Part shown: piece by piece, positions 8,400 through 16,425 of the stretch | Position numbering within the stretch: position 1 is the first letter of the stretch | Layout of the letters: every line of letters begins with the position of its first letter | Source: Microbacterium aurum | GTDB taxonomy: Bacteria > Actinomycetota > Actinomycetes > Actinomycetales > Microbacteriaceae | Assembly: GCF_016907815.1 (NCBI RefSeq) | Contig: NZ_JAFBCQ010000001.1 | Coordinates: forward strand, 744,001-808,000 | DNA: 64,000 nt | Direction of reading: 5' to 3' | Translations under genes and position numbers: made by a program | The notes under the pieces: generated by a model | Seen by the model: only the letters and a program-made list of their open reading frames with translations | Told to the model about the DNA's origin: nothing | Database searches by the model: none

Positions 8400-9329
8400 G
8401 TGACCGACTACCGCGCGCACTTCGACTTCGCCATCAGCTTCGCCAACGGGGGAGAGCTCTCCGGCACCGGATTCCGACTCGACCTGCCCTCGGCCGAGGT
8501 GTCCGAGGCCGAGATCGGCCGGCTGCTCGTGCAGCACCTGGGCCTCGCGCTCGTCGCCGACGTCGAGCTGCGGGGGCTGCGCATCGTCGCCGAACCGCAC
8601 CGCGGCAGCCGCGGAGTCGACGTCGGCGCTGCCGGGCACGCGGATGCTGCGGCATCCCGCGTCGTCGACCTCAGCCACCGGATCCGGGCCGGGCTCCTCA
8701 CCTACCCGGGCCTGCCGGCGCCCGTCATCACGCCGCACCTCACGCGCGAGGACTCCCTCGCGACCTACGCGCCGGGCACCGAGTTCGCGATGGACATCAT
8801 CACGATGATCGGCAACACCGGCACCTACCTCGACTCGCCGTTCCACCGCTATGCCGACGGGCCCGACCTCGCCGGGCTCGACCTCGCGACGCTCGTGGGT
8901 CTGCGCGCAGAGGTCTTCCACCTGGCGGACGCCTGGACCGCCGAGCGCCGCGGTATCCGGCCCGAGACGCTCGCCGACCGCGACGTCCGGGGTGCCGCCG
9001 TGCTGCTGCACACCGGATGGGATCGCCACTTCGGCACGCCCGCGTACGGGCGCGGTGCGCCGTTCCTCACCGGCGAGGGCGCCCAGTGGCTCATCGATGC
9101 CGGCGCGGTGCTCGTCGGGATCGACGCGGTCAACATCGACGACACCGCGGCGGATGCCGGGGGCGAGCGCCCCGCGCACACCCTGCTTCTCGGGGCGGGG
9201 GTGCACGTCGTGGAGCACCTGACGAACCTCGGCGCGCTGCCGCCGACGGGCGCGCGCTTCACCGCCGCGCCGCCGGCGATCGAGGGCTTCGGCACCTTCC
9301 CGGTGCGCGCCTTCGCGGAGCTGCCGTGA
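8400..9329 (+). CDS. cyclase family (kynurenine formamidase-like) metal hydrolase with an extra N-terminal domain
   Basis: 309 residues. The cyclase/KynB-type domain occupies about 88-309; a further domain of about 75 residues (MTDYRAHFDFAISFANGGEL...) precedes it and resembles nothing I can name. The metal signature HxGTHxDxPxH reads N139-T-G-T-Y143-L-D145-S-P-F-H149: the Asp and last His are kept and the first two His are replaced, as in some cyclase subfamilies. Amide or ester hydrolysis is inferred. Its stop overlaps the next start (GTGA). Confidence 0.85.
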   Translation: MTDYRAHFDFAISFANGGELSGTGFRLDLPSAEVSEAEIGRLLVQHLGLALVADVELRGLRIVAEPHRGSRGVDVGAAGHADAAASRVVDLSHRIRAGLLTYPGLPAPVITPHLTREDSLATYAPGTEFAMDIITMIGNTGTYLDSPFHRYADGPDLAGLDLATLVGLRAEVFHLADAWTAERRGIRPETLADRDVRGAAVLLHTGWDRHFGTPAYGRGAPFLTGEGAQWLIDAGAVLVGIDAVNIDDTAADAGGERPAHTLLLGAGVHVVEHLTNLGALPPTGARFTAAPPAIEGFGTFPVRAFAELP

Positions 9330-9724
9330 GCGCGGCGGACGGCGGGCCGTCGCCCGACGCGATCCCGCATCGGCGGGAGGACGGGGAACTCGTGGGGTGG
9401 ATCCTCCCGGACGGGGACGACTGGCGCGCGATCGATGTGCTCGGGCGCGTCGTCGCGGCATCCGTCGACTGGCTCGCCGCCGAGGCGGCGCTCGAGGAGC
9501 GCGGGCTCGCCTTCCTCGCCGACCCGTGGATGCTGGAGCGTCCCGGCGCCGAGCCGTTGCGCGTGCGCCTGGTCGAGGTCACGCCGGCGCGCATCGCCGT
9601 GAAAGCCGACGACTTCGGCGACGTGAGCCATGCGACCGAGCGGTTCGTGCTGCCGTGGCCGATCCCCGCGCAGCTGCGCCCGCCGCGCCCCGGCGACCCT
9701 GACGGATTCACCCTCTTCCGCTGA
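9326..9724 (+). CDS. conserved hypothetical protein
   Basis: 132 residues, soluble, with no motif I recognise (ELVGWILPDGDDWRAIDVLG..., then ITPARIAVKADDFGD-like beta-rich sequence, ending in a Pro-rich tail). The GTG start overlaps the cyclase stop by 4 bases, so it is translated with the cyclase and probably acts with it. I would not guess a function. Confidence 0.7.
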   Translation: MSAADGGPSPDAIPHRREDGELVGWILPDGDDWRAIDVLGRVVAASVDWLAAEAALEERGLAFLADPWMLERPGAEPLRVRLVEVTPARIAVKADDFGDVSHATERFVLPWPIPAQLRPPRPGDPDGFTLFR

Positions 9725-9734
9725 ACGCTCCTCA

Positions 9735-9759
9735 TTGTGCGCAATTGAATTGCGTGCAA
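9735..9759. promoter_or_regulatory. palindromic operator upstream of ohr (MarR/OhrR-type)
   Basis: An inverted repeat of 11-base arms around TGA: TTGTGCGCAAT-TGA-ATTGCGTGCAA, 9 of 11 positions pairing. Its AATT-rich centre resembles OhrR boxes of other bacteria. It lies 65-89 bases before the ohr start. No ohrR gene lies next to it. Confidence 0.6.
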
Positions 9760-9823
9760 TCACCGCCAACATGCGTGAACTGGCGGCGGCGCAGCGCCCT
9801 GTCGCATGACGAAAGGAATCCCC

Positions 9824-10246
9824 ATGGACACCCTCTACACCGCCGAGGCCCTCGCCACGGGCGGCGGCCGCAACGGCCACGTCCGCACCGCGGACGGCAT
9901 CCTCGACATCGACGTCCGCGTGCCGAAGGAGATGGGCGGCGCGGGCGGCGCGCCGAACCCCGAACTGCTGTTCGCCGCCGGCTACGCGGCGTGCTTCCAC
10001 AGTGCGCTGCAGTCCGTCGCGCGTGCGCAGAAGGTCGAGATCCACGACTCGAGCGTCGGCTCGCGCGTCGCGATCGGCCCGAACGGCCAGGGCGGGTTCG
10101 GTCTCGCCGTCGAGCTCGAGGTGAACCTCCCGGGCATCGACCCGCAGGTCGCCCGCGGCCTCGCCGACGCCGCCCACCAGGTCTGCCCGTACTCCAATGC
10201 GACGCGCGGCAACATCGACGTGACGGTCACCGTCGTCGACGACTGA
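9824..10246 (+). CDS. ohr: organic hydroperoxide resistance protein Ohr
   Basis: 140 residues, cytosolic thiol peroxidase that reduces fatty-acid and other organic hydroperoxides using lipoylated partners. Both redox cysteines are present: C57 in GYAACFHSAL and C121 in QVCPYSNATRGN. The start is the ATG at 9824 preceded by GAAAGGAA; the alternative at 9806 adds MTKGIP, which overlaps the ribosome site and is unlikely. The palindrome at 9735-9759 suggests peroxide-sensing control by a MarR-type OhrR encoded elsewhere. Confidence 0.95.
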   Translation: MDTLYTAEALATGGGRNGHVRTADGILDIDVRVPKEMGGAGGAPNPELLFAAGYAACFHSALQSVARAQKVEIHDSSVGSRVAIGPNGQGGFGLAVELEVNLPGIDPQVARGLADAAHQVCPYSNATRGNIDVTVTVVDD

Positions 10247-10266
10247 CCCACCCGCGGGCGGCGGCG

Positions 10267-10272
10267 TACCCT
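10267..10272 (+). promoter_or_regulatory. -10 hexamer TACCCT, leaderless start of the racemase-like gene
   Basis: TACCCT ends 6 bases before the ATG at 10279. Confidence 0.5.
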
Positions 10273-10278
10273 GAGCCC

Positions 10279-11412
10279 ATGCCGATCGCCCGCGCCGCCG
10301 CATCCGTCGCCCTCGAGGCGATCGAACTGCGCGTCCTGCACCTGCCGCTCGTGTCGCCGTTCACGACCTCGTTCGGCACCGAGACCGTCCGCGAGGTCAT
10401 CGTCGTGCGGGCACGGACCGCCGACGGCGACGGCTGGGGCGAGATCGTCACGCAGCAGGCGCCGCTGTACTCCAGCGAGTACACGCAGGGCGCGTGGGAC
10501 GTCGCACAGCGCTTTCTCGTGCCCGCATTGCTGGATGTCGGCACGCTCGCGCCGGAGCAGGTCGCCGGCATCCTGGAGCCGTTCGTCGCGCACCGCATGG
10601 TCAAAGCCGGCCTCGAGCTGGCGATCCTCGACGCCGCGCTGCGCGCGGAGGGGCGCCCCCTCGGCGAGTACCTCGGCGCGGTCGTCGACCGGGTGCCGAG
10701 CGGGGTATCGGTCGGCATCCAGCAGGACCCTGCCGCGCTCGTCGAGGCCGTCGGCGGGTACCTCGACGCCGGCTACGTGCGCATCAAGATCAAGATCAAG
10801 CCCGGCCGCGACGTCGCCGACACGGCGGCCGTCCGCGACGCGTTCGGCGCGATCCCGCTGCAGGTCGACGCGAACTCGGCGTACACGCTGGCGGACGCCG
10901 CCACCCTCGCCGAGCTCGACCGGTTCGACCTGCTGCTGATCGAGCAGCCGCTGCAGGAGGACGACATCGTCGACCACGCGACCCTCGCGGCGCGCCTGCG
11001 GACGCCGGTCTGCCTGGACGAGTCGATCGTGTCCGCGAAGGCGGCCGCCGACGCGCTCGCGCTCGGCGCGGCATCCGTCATCAACATCAAGGCGGGCCGG
11101 GTCGGCGGCTACCTCGAGGCCGTCCGCATCCACGACCTGTGCCGCGAGGCCGGCGTCCCGGTCTGGTGCGGCGGGATGCTCGAGACGGGCATCGGCCGCG
11201 CCGCGAACGCCGCGCTGGCCGCCCTCCCCGGCTTCACCCTGCCGGGCGACGTATCGGCATCCGACCGGTTCTACGCGCGCGACATCGTGACCGAGCCGAT
11301 CCGGCTGGAGGACGGGCACGTGCGGGTGCCGACCGGTCACGGCCTCGGCGTCGAGATCGACCCGGTCGCCCTCGAGGACGCGACGGTCGCGCGGGCGGAA
11401 CTGCGGCGGTGA
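10279..11412 (+). CDS. enolase-superfamily N-acylamino-acid racemase / o-succinylbenzoate synthase-like
   Basis: 377 residues, two-domain mandelate-racemase/MenC type 2 architecture. Catalytic lysines lie in the KxKxKPG run (170-174), metal ligands are D197 (VDANSAY), E222 (IEQPL) and D247 (LDES), and the opposite base is K271 (INIKAGRVGG). Sequence alone does not separate o-succinylbenzoate synthase from N-succinylamino-acid racemase. No menaquinone gene is nearby, while a COG3375 acetyltransferase is, so the racemase reading is favoured. The start follows the -10 hexamer at 10267. Confidence 0.9.
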   Translation: MPIARAAASVALEAIELRVLHLPLVSPFTTSFGTETVREVIVVRARTADGDGWGEIVTQQAPLYSSEYTQGAWDVAQRFLVPALLDVGTLAPEQVAGILEPFVAHRMVKAGLELAILDAALRAEGRPLGEYLGAVVDRVPSGVSVGIQQDPAALVEAVGGYLDAGYVRIKIKIKPGRDVADTAAVRDAFGAIPLQVDANSAYTLADAATLAELDRFDLLLIEQPLQEDDIVDHATLAARLRTPVCLDESIVSAKAAADALALGAASVINIKAGRVGGYLEAVRIHDLCREAGVPVWCGGMLETGIGRAANAALAALPGFTLPGDVSASDRFYARDIVTEPIRLEDGHVRVPTGHGLGVEIDPVALEDATVARAELRR

Positions 11413-11416
11413 CCCC

Positions 11417-12364
11417 GTGCGGCCGTGGCCAACTCCTTCGATCCATCACTCGAGGCCGCCGCGGCGCCGGGTTTCGCCTGACGACGCACCGGTTCGAAGG
11501 AGTTGTGTACGGGCGCTCGCGCTGATCCTGTGCGTGACGGCGCCGTTGGCCGGGTGCGGCGCCGGGGGCACGTCGGCGACCGAGGCGGCGACCGCCCTCC
11601 CCGCCGGCGTGACGGTCGCCGTCACGCAGCTGCGCTCCGACGTCGCCGACCGGCAGGTCGAGGTGCAGGTGCACAACGGCTCCGATGAGGCGATCGAGAT
11701 CGGAGCGGTGAGCCTCGACGATCCGCGGTTCGCGGCGCCCGCGACGCGGGTCGTCGACCGGACCTCCACCCTCGCCCCCGGGCGCACCGTGAACGTGCGC
11801 GTGCAGCTGGCCGATGTCGTGTGCGACGGGACCGCGACCCCCGGCGCGACCGTCACCTTCGCCTACACCCAGGGTGATCGGGCGGGAACGGCGTCCGCGG
11901 CCGCCGGTGAGGTCTTCCCGTTCCTCGATGCGCTGCACCGGCGCGAATGCGTCGCCGCGCGCACCGCGGCGGCGGCCGATGTCACATGGAGCGCGTTCAC
12001 GCCGTCGGATGCCGGGGCGCCGGCCTCCCTCGAACTGTCGATCGTGCCGCGGTCCGGTGCGGCAGCGGCCGTCCTGCTCGCGGACGTGCGCGAGACCAAT
12101 CTGCTGACCTTCGACGGGGTGGCGGGCGGCATCCTGCCGCTGGATGTGACGGTCGGCGGCGACGATCAGAACGCCCGCACGATCGCGCTGCCGCTGCGAC
12201 CCGCGCGCTGCGACCCGCACGCCGTCCAGGAGGACAAGCGCGGCACCGTATTCACCCTCGACGTGGTGGTCGGCGGCGAACCCGGCCAGTTCACGCTCGC
12301 CGCCGACGCCGCGCTGCGCGGCCGGATCCTCGCGTGGGTCGCCGACTGGTGCGGTTACGGCTGA
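11417..12364 (+). CDS. putative lipoprotein of unknown function
   Basis: 315 residues from the GTG at 11417. A hydrophobic stretch ends in the lipobox L-A-G-C (RALALILCVTAPLAGC), so the mature protein is probably lipid-anchored outside the membrane; about 30 unusual residues precede the signal. The mature part is beta-rich, with four further cysteines (VVCDG, RRECVA, PARCDP, DWCGYG) that could form disulfides. No family recognised. The start is weakly supported. It follows the racemase by 4 bases. Confidence 0.65.
   Translation: MRPWPTPSIHHSRPPRRRVSPDDAPVRRSCVRALALILCVTAPLAGCGAGGTSATEAATALPAGVTVAVTQLRSDVADRQVEVQVHNGSDEAIEIGAVSLDDPRFAAPATRVVDRTSTLAPGRTVNVRVQLADVVCDGTATPGATVTFAYTQGDRAGTASAAAGEVFPFLDALHRRECVAARTAAAADVTWSAFTPSDAGAPASLELSIVPRSGAAAAVLLADVRETNLLTFDGVAGGILPLDVTVGGDDQNARTIALPLRPARCDPHAVQEDKRGTVFTLDVVVGGEPGQFTLAADAALRGRILAWVADWCGYG
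11430..11505. repeat. 12-bp inverted repeat around the signal-peptide start
   Basis: CAACTCCTTCGA (11430-11441) and its exact complement TCGAAGGAGTTG (11494-11505) are 52 bases apart. The right arm contains a perfect ribosome-site-like GAAGGAG which the left arm could sequester. No in-frame start codon follows it in the lipoprotein frame. Confidence 0.6.
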
Positions 12365-13821
12365 GGCTCGCTCTGGGGCTCCGCTAGAGGCGCACCGGCC
12401 TGCCCGGCCTGTTCCTGCGCGGTCTGCGCGGCTTCCTGCCGCGCGGCGGCGCGCGTCCCGGCGGCGGTGGCCTCGGAATCCTGCCGCAGCCCCTCGGCCA
12501 TGCCGCGCCCGGTCGCCTGCCCCTGGATCACCTGTCGCAGGTCGATGCCCGTCGCCGCTTCGATCGCGTCGAAGCTCGCGCGCATGCTCGACGCCGACTC
12601 CGCGGCGATGTGCGACGAGGCGCCCTGGCCGCCCAGCACCGTGATCGAGCCGACCTTGTCGAACCCGCGGGCGAACTCGGTCATCATCGGCACGAGCGCC
12701 TCGAGGGCGCGCTGCGCGAGCAGGGCTTCCTGGTTCTTCGACAGCGCCTCGGCCTCCGCCTCGATCGCGGCGGCGCGCGCCTCGCCGACGAGGCGCACCG
12801 CGTCGGCCTCGGCCTGGGCGCGCAGGCGCGTGGCCTCGGCCTCCTGCGCGGCGATCTGCGCACGCGCCTCGGCGGCCTTGACCTCGCCGTAGGCGGAGGC
12901 ATCCGCCGCGCGCTGCCGCTCGTAGAGCGACGCGTCGGCGACCTTCTTGATGTCGGCATCCAGCTGCGCCTGCTTGTTCTCGGCGCCCTGCAGGAGCACC
13001 GCCTGCTCGCGCTCCGCGCGGGCGAGCGCCTCGGCCTGCTCGGCCTCGGCGCGGGCCCGACCGACCTCGGCGGCGGCCGCCGCGGAGTTCTTGTCGAACG
13101 CGGTCTGCTCGATGAGGTTCTGCTCGTCGGTCGCGATCTGGCGCGCCCGCACCTCGCGCGCCGCGTTGATGCGGGCGACATCGGCCTCGCGCCGCACGCG
13201 CTCGACCTCGGTGGCGCCGAGCGCGTCGATGTAGCCGTTCTTGTCGGTGATGCCCTGGATCTGGAACGAGTCGAGGATGAGCCCCTGCGCGAGCAGGTCG
13301 CTCTTGATGCCCTCCGCGATCTGGTCGCTGAGCTTCTGCCGGTCCTTCATGAGCTGCTCGACGGTCAGCGTCGCGACGACACCGCGCAGCGCGCCCTCGA
13401 GCTGTTCGGTCGTGAACTGCTCGATCGCGCCGTCCTGGCTGAGGAAGCGCTCCGCGGCGCGGCGGACGAACTCGGGGTCGGAGCCGATCTTCACGAGCGC
13501 GACGCCCGAGACGTTGACCGTGACGCCGTTGGACGCCTGCGCCGTCGGCTCCATCTTGATCTGCCGCGCACGCAGCGAGATCATCTCGGCGCGCTGCGTC
13601 AGCGGGTTCACCAGCGCGCCGCCGCCGGTGATGACTGAGATGCGCGACGAGGCGCCGTCGGCGCCCTTCTGGCTCTTGCCGACCACGACGAGCGCCTGGT
13701 CGGCCTTGGCCACCTTGTACCAGGCACGCACCATGATCAGGATGAAGATGAGCAGGATGATGGCGGCGATGACCGCGATCACGCCCACCACCAAGGCTCC
13801 TCCGGCAGCGAAGATGTCCAT
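12355..13821 (-). CDS. flotillin-like SPFH membrane scaffold protein
   Basis: 488 residues. One N-terminal hydrophobic segment (about 8-32) is followed by an SPFH/band-7 domain (about 35-190) and a long Ala/Glu-rich coiled coil (about 210-400), the order of bacterial FloT/YuaG. Such proteins organise functional membrane microdomains. The ribosome site GGAGAC precedes the ATG. No NfeD gene is adjacent, unlike many flotillin loci. The last 10 bases overlap the convergent lipoprotein end. Confidence 0.93.
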   Translation of the reverse strand: MDIFAAGGALVVGVIAVIAAIILLIFILIMVRAWYKVAKADQALVVVGKSQKGADGASSRISVITGGGALVNPLTQRAEMISLRARQIKMEPTAQASNGVTVNVSGVALVKIGSDPEFVRRAAERFLSQDGAIEQFTTEQLEGALRGVVATLTVEQLMKDRQKLSDQIAEGIKSDLLAQGLILDSFQIQGITDKNGYIDALGATEVERVRREADVARINAAREVRARQIATDEQNLIEQTAFDKNSAAAAAEVGRARAEAEQAEALARAEREQAVLLQGAENKQAQLDADIKKVADASLYERQRAADASAYGEVKAAEARAQIAAQEAEATRLRAQAEADAVRLVGEARAAAIEAEAEALSKNQEALLAQRALEALVPMMTEFARGFDKVGSITVLGGQGASSHIAAESASSMRASFDAIEAATGIDLRQVIQGQATGRGMAEGLRQDSEATAAGTRAAARQEAAQTAQEQAGQAGAPLAEPQSEPQP

Positions 13822-14003
13822 GCGTCTCCTTTGTCTGGGCTGTGACGACGGTCGTCTTTCGACCGTATCGGTTCGGGATGCCGCGGCGCCTCCGTCGTGC
13901 GGGGGATCACGTCCCGGTGCCCCGCGCCCCGGTGTCCCGTTTCGGTGGATGACACCGGCGACATCTCCGGTTATCCCTCCGTGCGCGGCCGGGTCCCGGG
14001 CCC

Positions 14004-14009
14004 TAGGCT
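14004..14009 (+). promoter_or_regulatory. -10 hexamer TAGGCT, leaderless start of the DUF4870 gene
   Basis: TAGGCT ends 6 bases before the ATG at 14016. Confidence 0.5.
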
Positions 14010-14015
14010 GACACC

Positions 14016-14453
14016 ATGACTATCCCGCCGAACCAGCCGCCGTCCCCGCCGTACCAGCCGCCGTCCCCGCCGTACGGCGGCGTTCCGCCGCAGCCGCCGT
14101 ACGGCGGCGGCGCCCAGCCGTCGCAGCCGCTGAACCCCGCCGATGAGAAGCTGTGGGCCACCCTCATCCACGTCGGCGGAATCTTCTTCTCGTTCATCCC
14201 GGCGCTCGTCGGCTACCTCGTACTGAAGGACCGTGGCCCATTCGTACGCGCGCACGCCGCGACGGCGCTCAACTTCCAGTTGACGATGCTGATCGCGCAG
14301 ATCGTGGCCGGCGTCCTCTGGATCGTGGTCATCGGATGGTTCCTGACGCCCGCGATCTCGATCGTCACGCTCATCTTCTCGATCATCGCGGCGGTGAAGG
14401 CGAACAAGGGCGAGTGGTACACCTACCCGCTCGCGATCAAGTTCGTCAGCTGA
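14016..14453 (+). CDS. DUF4870 domain membrane protein
   Basis: 145 residues. A Pro/Tyr-rich N-terminal tail with QPPSPPYG repeats (1-40) precedes two to three hydrophobic segments with the DUF4870 pattern (EKLWATLIHVGGIFF, FVRAHAATALNFQLT, KANKGEWYTYPLAIKFV). A small integral membrane protein, widespread in actinobacteria, function unknown. It overlaps the end of the convergent NAD-kinase-like gene by 8 bases. Confidence 0.9.
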   Translation: MTIPPNQPPSPPYQPPSPPYGGVPPQPPYGGGAQPSQPLNPADEKLWATLIHVGGIFFSFIPALVGYLVLKDRGPFVRAHAATALNFQLTMLIAQIVAGVLWIVVIGWFLTPAISIVTLIFSIIAAVKANKGEWYTYPLAIKFVS

Positions 14454-15330
14454 CCGTCCGGAGCGTCCGGCCCGCGACGCCGACCGTCACCCGCTGACCC
14501 CACGTCAGCGTGAGGCGGTCGGCCTCCACGCCGTCGCCGAACGCCACGAGCGCATCCGACTCGACGCGCAGCGCCAGCGCGCCGCGATCGAGCCGGCCCG
14601 CCACGACGTCGGCGCCCGTGCTCGGGGAGGGCCAGGGCTCGCGGACGAACCAGGCCAGGGCGCGCTCGGTCGGCCCCGGCAGTGGGAGCGTCGGAGCCTG
14701 GATGCGGGCGATCGACCGGCACCAGCCCGTGGCGCCGGTGCCCGTCGAGACGATCACGCCCGACGACGACTGGCGCTCGCCGGCGCCATCGACCTCGATC
14801 GTGTAGCGGGCGGACTGGTGGCCCGGCTGCCCGATCATCACCTCGTTGAGCGCGGTGAGTGACTGGCCGTCATCGGTGCGCACCTCGACCATCGTGCGCT
14901 CGCACATCGGCGCGTCGCCCGCGTGCGCCGGCTCGGCGAGCGCGGCACCGGCGGCGGGCGCGAACGGCACCAGGATGCCGGCGTTCACGCCGGGCAGCGG
15001 ATCGATGCCGATGACGGGCTGCGCGCCGAGGTACTTCGCGGCGTTGGCGACGAGCCCGTCCTGACCCACGACGAGGACGACGTCGTCGGGTTCGAAGACG
15101 AAGCGCGGCAGCTCGGCCCGCTCGACGCCGGCGCGCCGCCAGTCGGCGGGGAGCCCTGCCGCGACATCGGCCAGCGCGGCGCGGGTGCGCTCGTGGCGCT
15201 CCTCGACGGCGGCCAGACTCTGCCCTCGAGCGTCGAGGAAGAAGGCCACCTGACCCCGGGTTCCGTGCCGGGCGAGCAGCTCGGTGAGCTCGCTCGCCCG
15301 GTGCACGACGACCGCGCGCGGGGTCGGCAT
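14446..15330 (-). CDS. NAD kinase-like (ATP-NAD kinase fold) protein
   Basis: 294 residues. The NAD-kinase family motifs are present but altered: the GGDG nucleotide loop reads G89-Q-D-G92 (VVGQDGLVANAAKYLG), the LN(E/D) element is L161-N-E-V164, and the glycine-rich strand is STGTGATGW (195-203) for the usual STPTGSTAY. The aspartate of GGDG is kept, so kinase activity on NAD or a related diol is possible. It is separated by one base from the SPFH gene and is surely cotranscribed with it, under the promoter next to the NrtR-like regulator. Confidence 0.8.
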   Translation of the reverse strand: MPTPRAVVVHRASELTELLARHGTRGQVAFFLDARGQSLAAVEERHERTRAALADVAAGLPADWRRAGVERAELPRFVFEPDDVVLVVGQDGLVANAAKYLGAQPVIGIDPLPGVNAGILVPFAPAAGAALAEPAHAGDAPMCERTMVEVRTDDGQSLTALNEVMIGQPGHQSARYTIEVDGAGERQSSSGVIVSTGTGATGWCRSIARIQAPTLPLPGPTERALAWFVREPWPSPSTGADVVAGRLDRGALALRVESDALVAFGDGVEADRLTLTWGQRVTVGVAGRTLRTVS

Positions 15331-15331
15331 G

Positions 15332-16336
15332 TCAGCGCCCCTCGCGGGCGCCGAGGCGGCCGACCAGATCGGTGAGCAGATCCGGCGTGACCGTGAGGTG
15401 CTCGATCCGGGGAAGACTCCCGGCGAGCTCCCGCAGGGCGAGGGCTGTGAGGATGCCGACGGGTACGTCCCGCAGGGCCGCCATGCGCGCCTGCTCCGCC
15501 GCACCGGCCGCCTCGCCGAGCGCGCGCTCGGCATCCGCCCGCGCCTGCGCGTCGGTGCGGACGCGATCCGCGTCGGACTCGGAGGCGATCGTCGCCGCGA
15601 CGGCGGCCTGCTCCGCTTCGATCCGCGCGTTGCGGCCCCTGGCCTGCACGAGCTCCTCCTGGCGGCGGGCGAGCTCGACCTGATTCGCGAGTTCGTTCTC
15701 GCCGATCGCCGCCTCGCGTTCGACGGCCACCGCGCGGCGCGCGAAGGTCGCCTTGTCGGCATCCTGCTGTATCGCCTCCCGCGCCGGGGTCTGCAGGGCG
15801 CGCTCGACGTCGGGCTCGGCGCGCAGCAGCGAGAAGCGCACCCCGACGATCTCGATGCCGAGATCGGTCAACCGCGTGTCGTCGGCGAGCATCGCGGTCG
15901 CGGCCCGGCCGAGCTCGGCGAGATCGGCGCGGAGTGCCTCATCCAGCGTGCGCGGCTGCAGCAGGTGCACGACCGCGGCGGTCGTCGCACCGTGCAGCGG
16001 CGCCGCGATGGCTTCGAGCGGCTGCTCGCTCCACCGGCCGGTGCGCAGGTCGATCGAGAAGTCGATGCGCCGGGCGGCGAGGTCGGGGTCGACGATCCGG
16101 TAGGTGGCCGTGGCGGGCGCCGAGAGCTGCTGCAGGTCGGCTGTGCGCAGCGTCACCACGACGGAGAGCTCGCGATCGTCGAGCGGAACTTCGCTGATCG
16201 CTGCGTCCAGCGGCCGGAACCAGAATGCCTGGCCGGCACCGTCGTGCCGCCTCACGCCGCGGCGGGTGTGGGTCACGTGCATCGTGGGCGTCGCGCTCAG
16301 GTGACGGACGAAGGGGCGGGCGGTGATGGTGGCCAT
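15332..16336 (-). CDS. SPFH/band-7 domain protein without a membrane anchor
   Basis: 334 residues. The SPFH domain (about 35-180: VVVTLRTADLQQLSAPATATYRI..., LGIEIVGVRFSLL) is followed by a coiled coil (about 185-285) and a hydrophobic C-terminal tail (ILTALALRELAGSL). Unlike flotillin it lacks an N-terminal transmembrane segment. It is the first gene of a two-gene unit with the NAD-kinase-like protein, divergent from the Nudix/NrtR-like regulator; two palindromes lie in the shared promoter. The ribosome site GAGGATCT precedes the ATG. Confidence 0.85.
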   Translation of the reverse strand: MATITARPFVRHLSATPTMHVTHTRRGVRRHDGAGQAFWFRPLDAAISEVPLDDRELSVVVTLRTADLQQLSAPATATYRIVDPDLAARRIDFSIDLRTGRWSEQPLEAIAAPLHGATTAAVVHLLQPRTLDEALRADLAELGRAATAMLADDTRLTDLGIEIVGVRFSLLRAEPDVERALQTPAREAIQQDADKATFARRAVAVEREAAIGENELANQVELARRQEELVQARGRNARIEAEQAAVAATIASESDADRVRTDAQARADAERALGEAAGAAEQARMAALRDVPVGILTALALRELAGSLPRIEHLTVTPDLLTDLVGRLGAREGR

Positions 16337-16353
16337 GAGATCCTCTTTCCCTT

Positions 16354-16376
16354 GTTAGTGTCACTCTGACCATAAC
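16354..16376. promoter_or_regulatory. operator 1, GTTA..GTCA-N3-TGAC..TAAC palindrome
   Basis: A 23-base imperfect palindrome centred on 16365 with core GTCA-CTC-TGAC and outer GTTA/TAAC arms (8 of 11 pairs). It lies 18 bases from the SPFH start, so it would block the SPFH/NAD-kinase-like transcript. Confidence 0.6.
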
Positions 16377-16391
16377 CCCTCGCGATAGATA

Positions 16392-16406
16392 TCGTCAAGA
16401 TGACGA
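16392..16406. promoter_or_regulatory. operator 2, TCGTCA-AGA-TGACGA palindrome
   Basis: A perfect 6-bp palindrome with a 3-base centre sharing the GTCA-N3-TGAC core of operator 1. It lies in the -35/-10 spacer of the nrtR-like promoter, an autoregulatory position. Confidence 0.65.
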
Positions 16407-16413
16407 AAACTCG

Positions 16414-16419
16414 TATACT
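16414..16419 (+). promoter_or_regulatory. -10 hexamer TATACT, leaderless start of the nrtR-like gene
   Basis: TATACT ends 6 bases before the ATG at 16426, which selects that ATG over the GTG at 16423. Confidence 0.6.
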
Positions 16420-16425
16420 GGCGTG

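Noticed and set aside
11503..11688. Short frame directly after the GAAGGAG at 11497-11502
   Set aside because: Starts with TTG in a frame without family similarity and lies across the lipoprotein signal peptide.
16423..16425. GTG as the start of the nrtR-like gene
   Set aside because: The -10 hexamer is 6 bases from the ATG at 16426, the spacing found at all other leaderless genes here.
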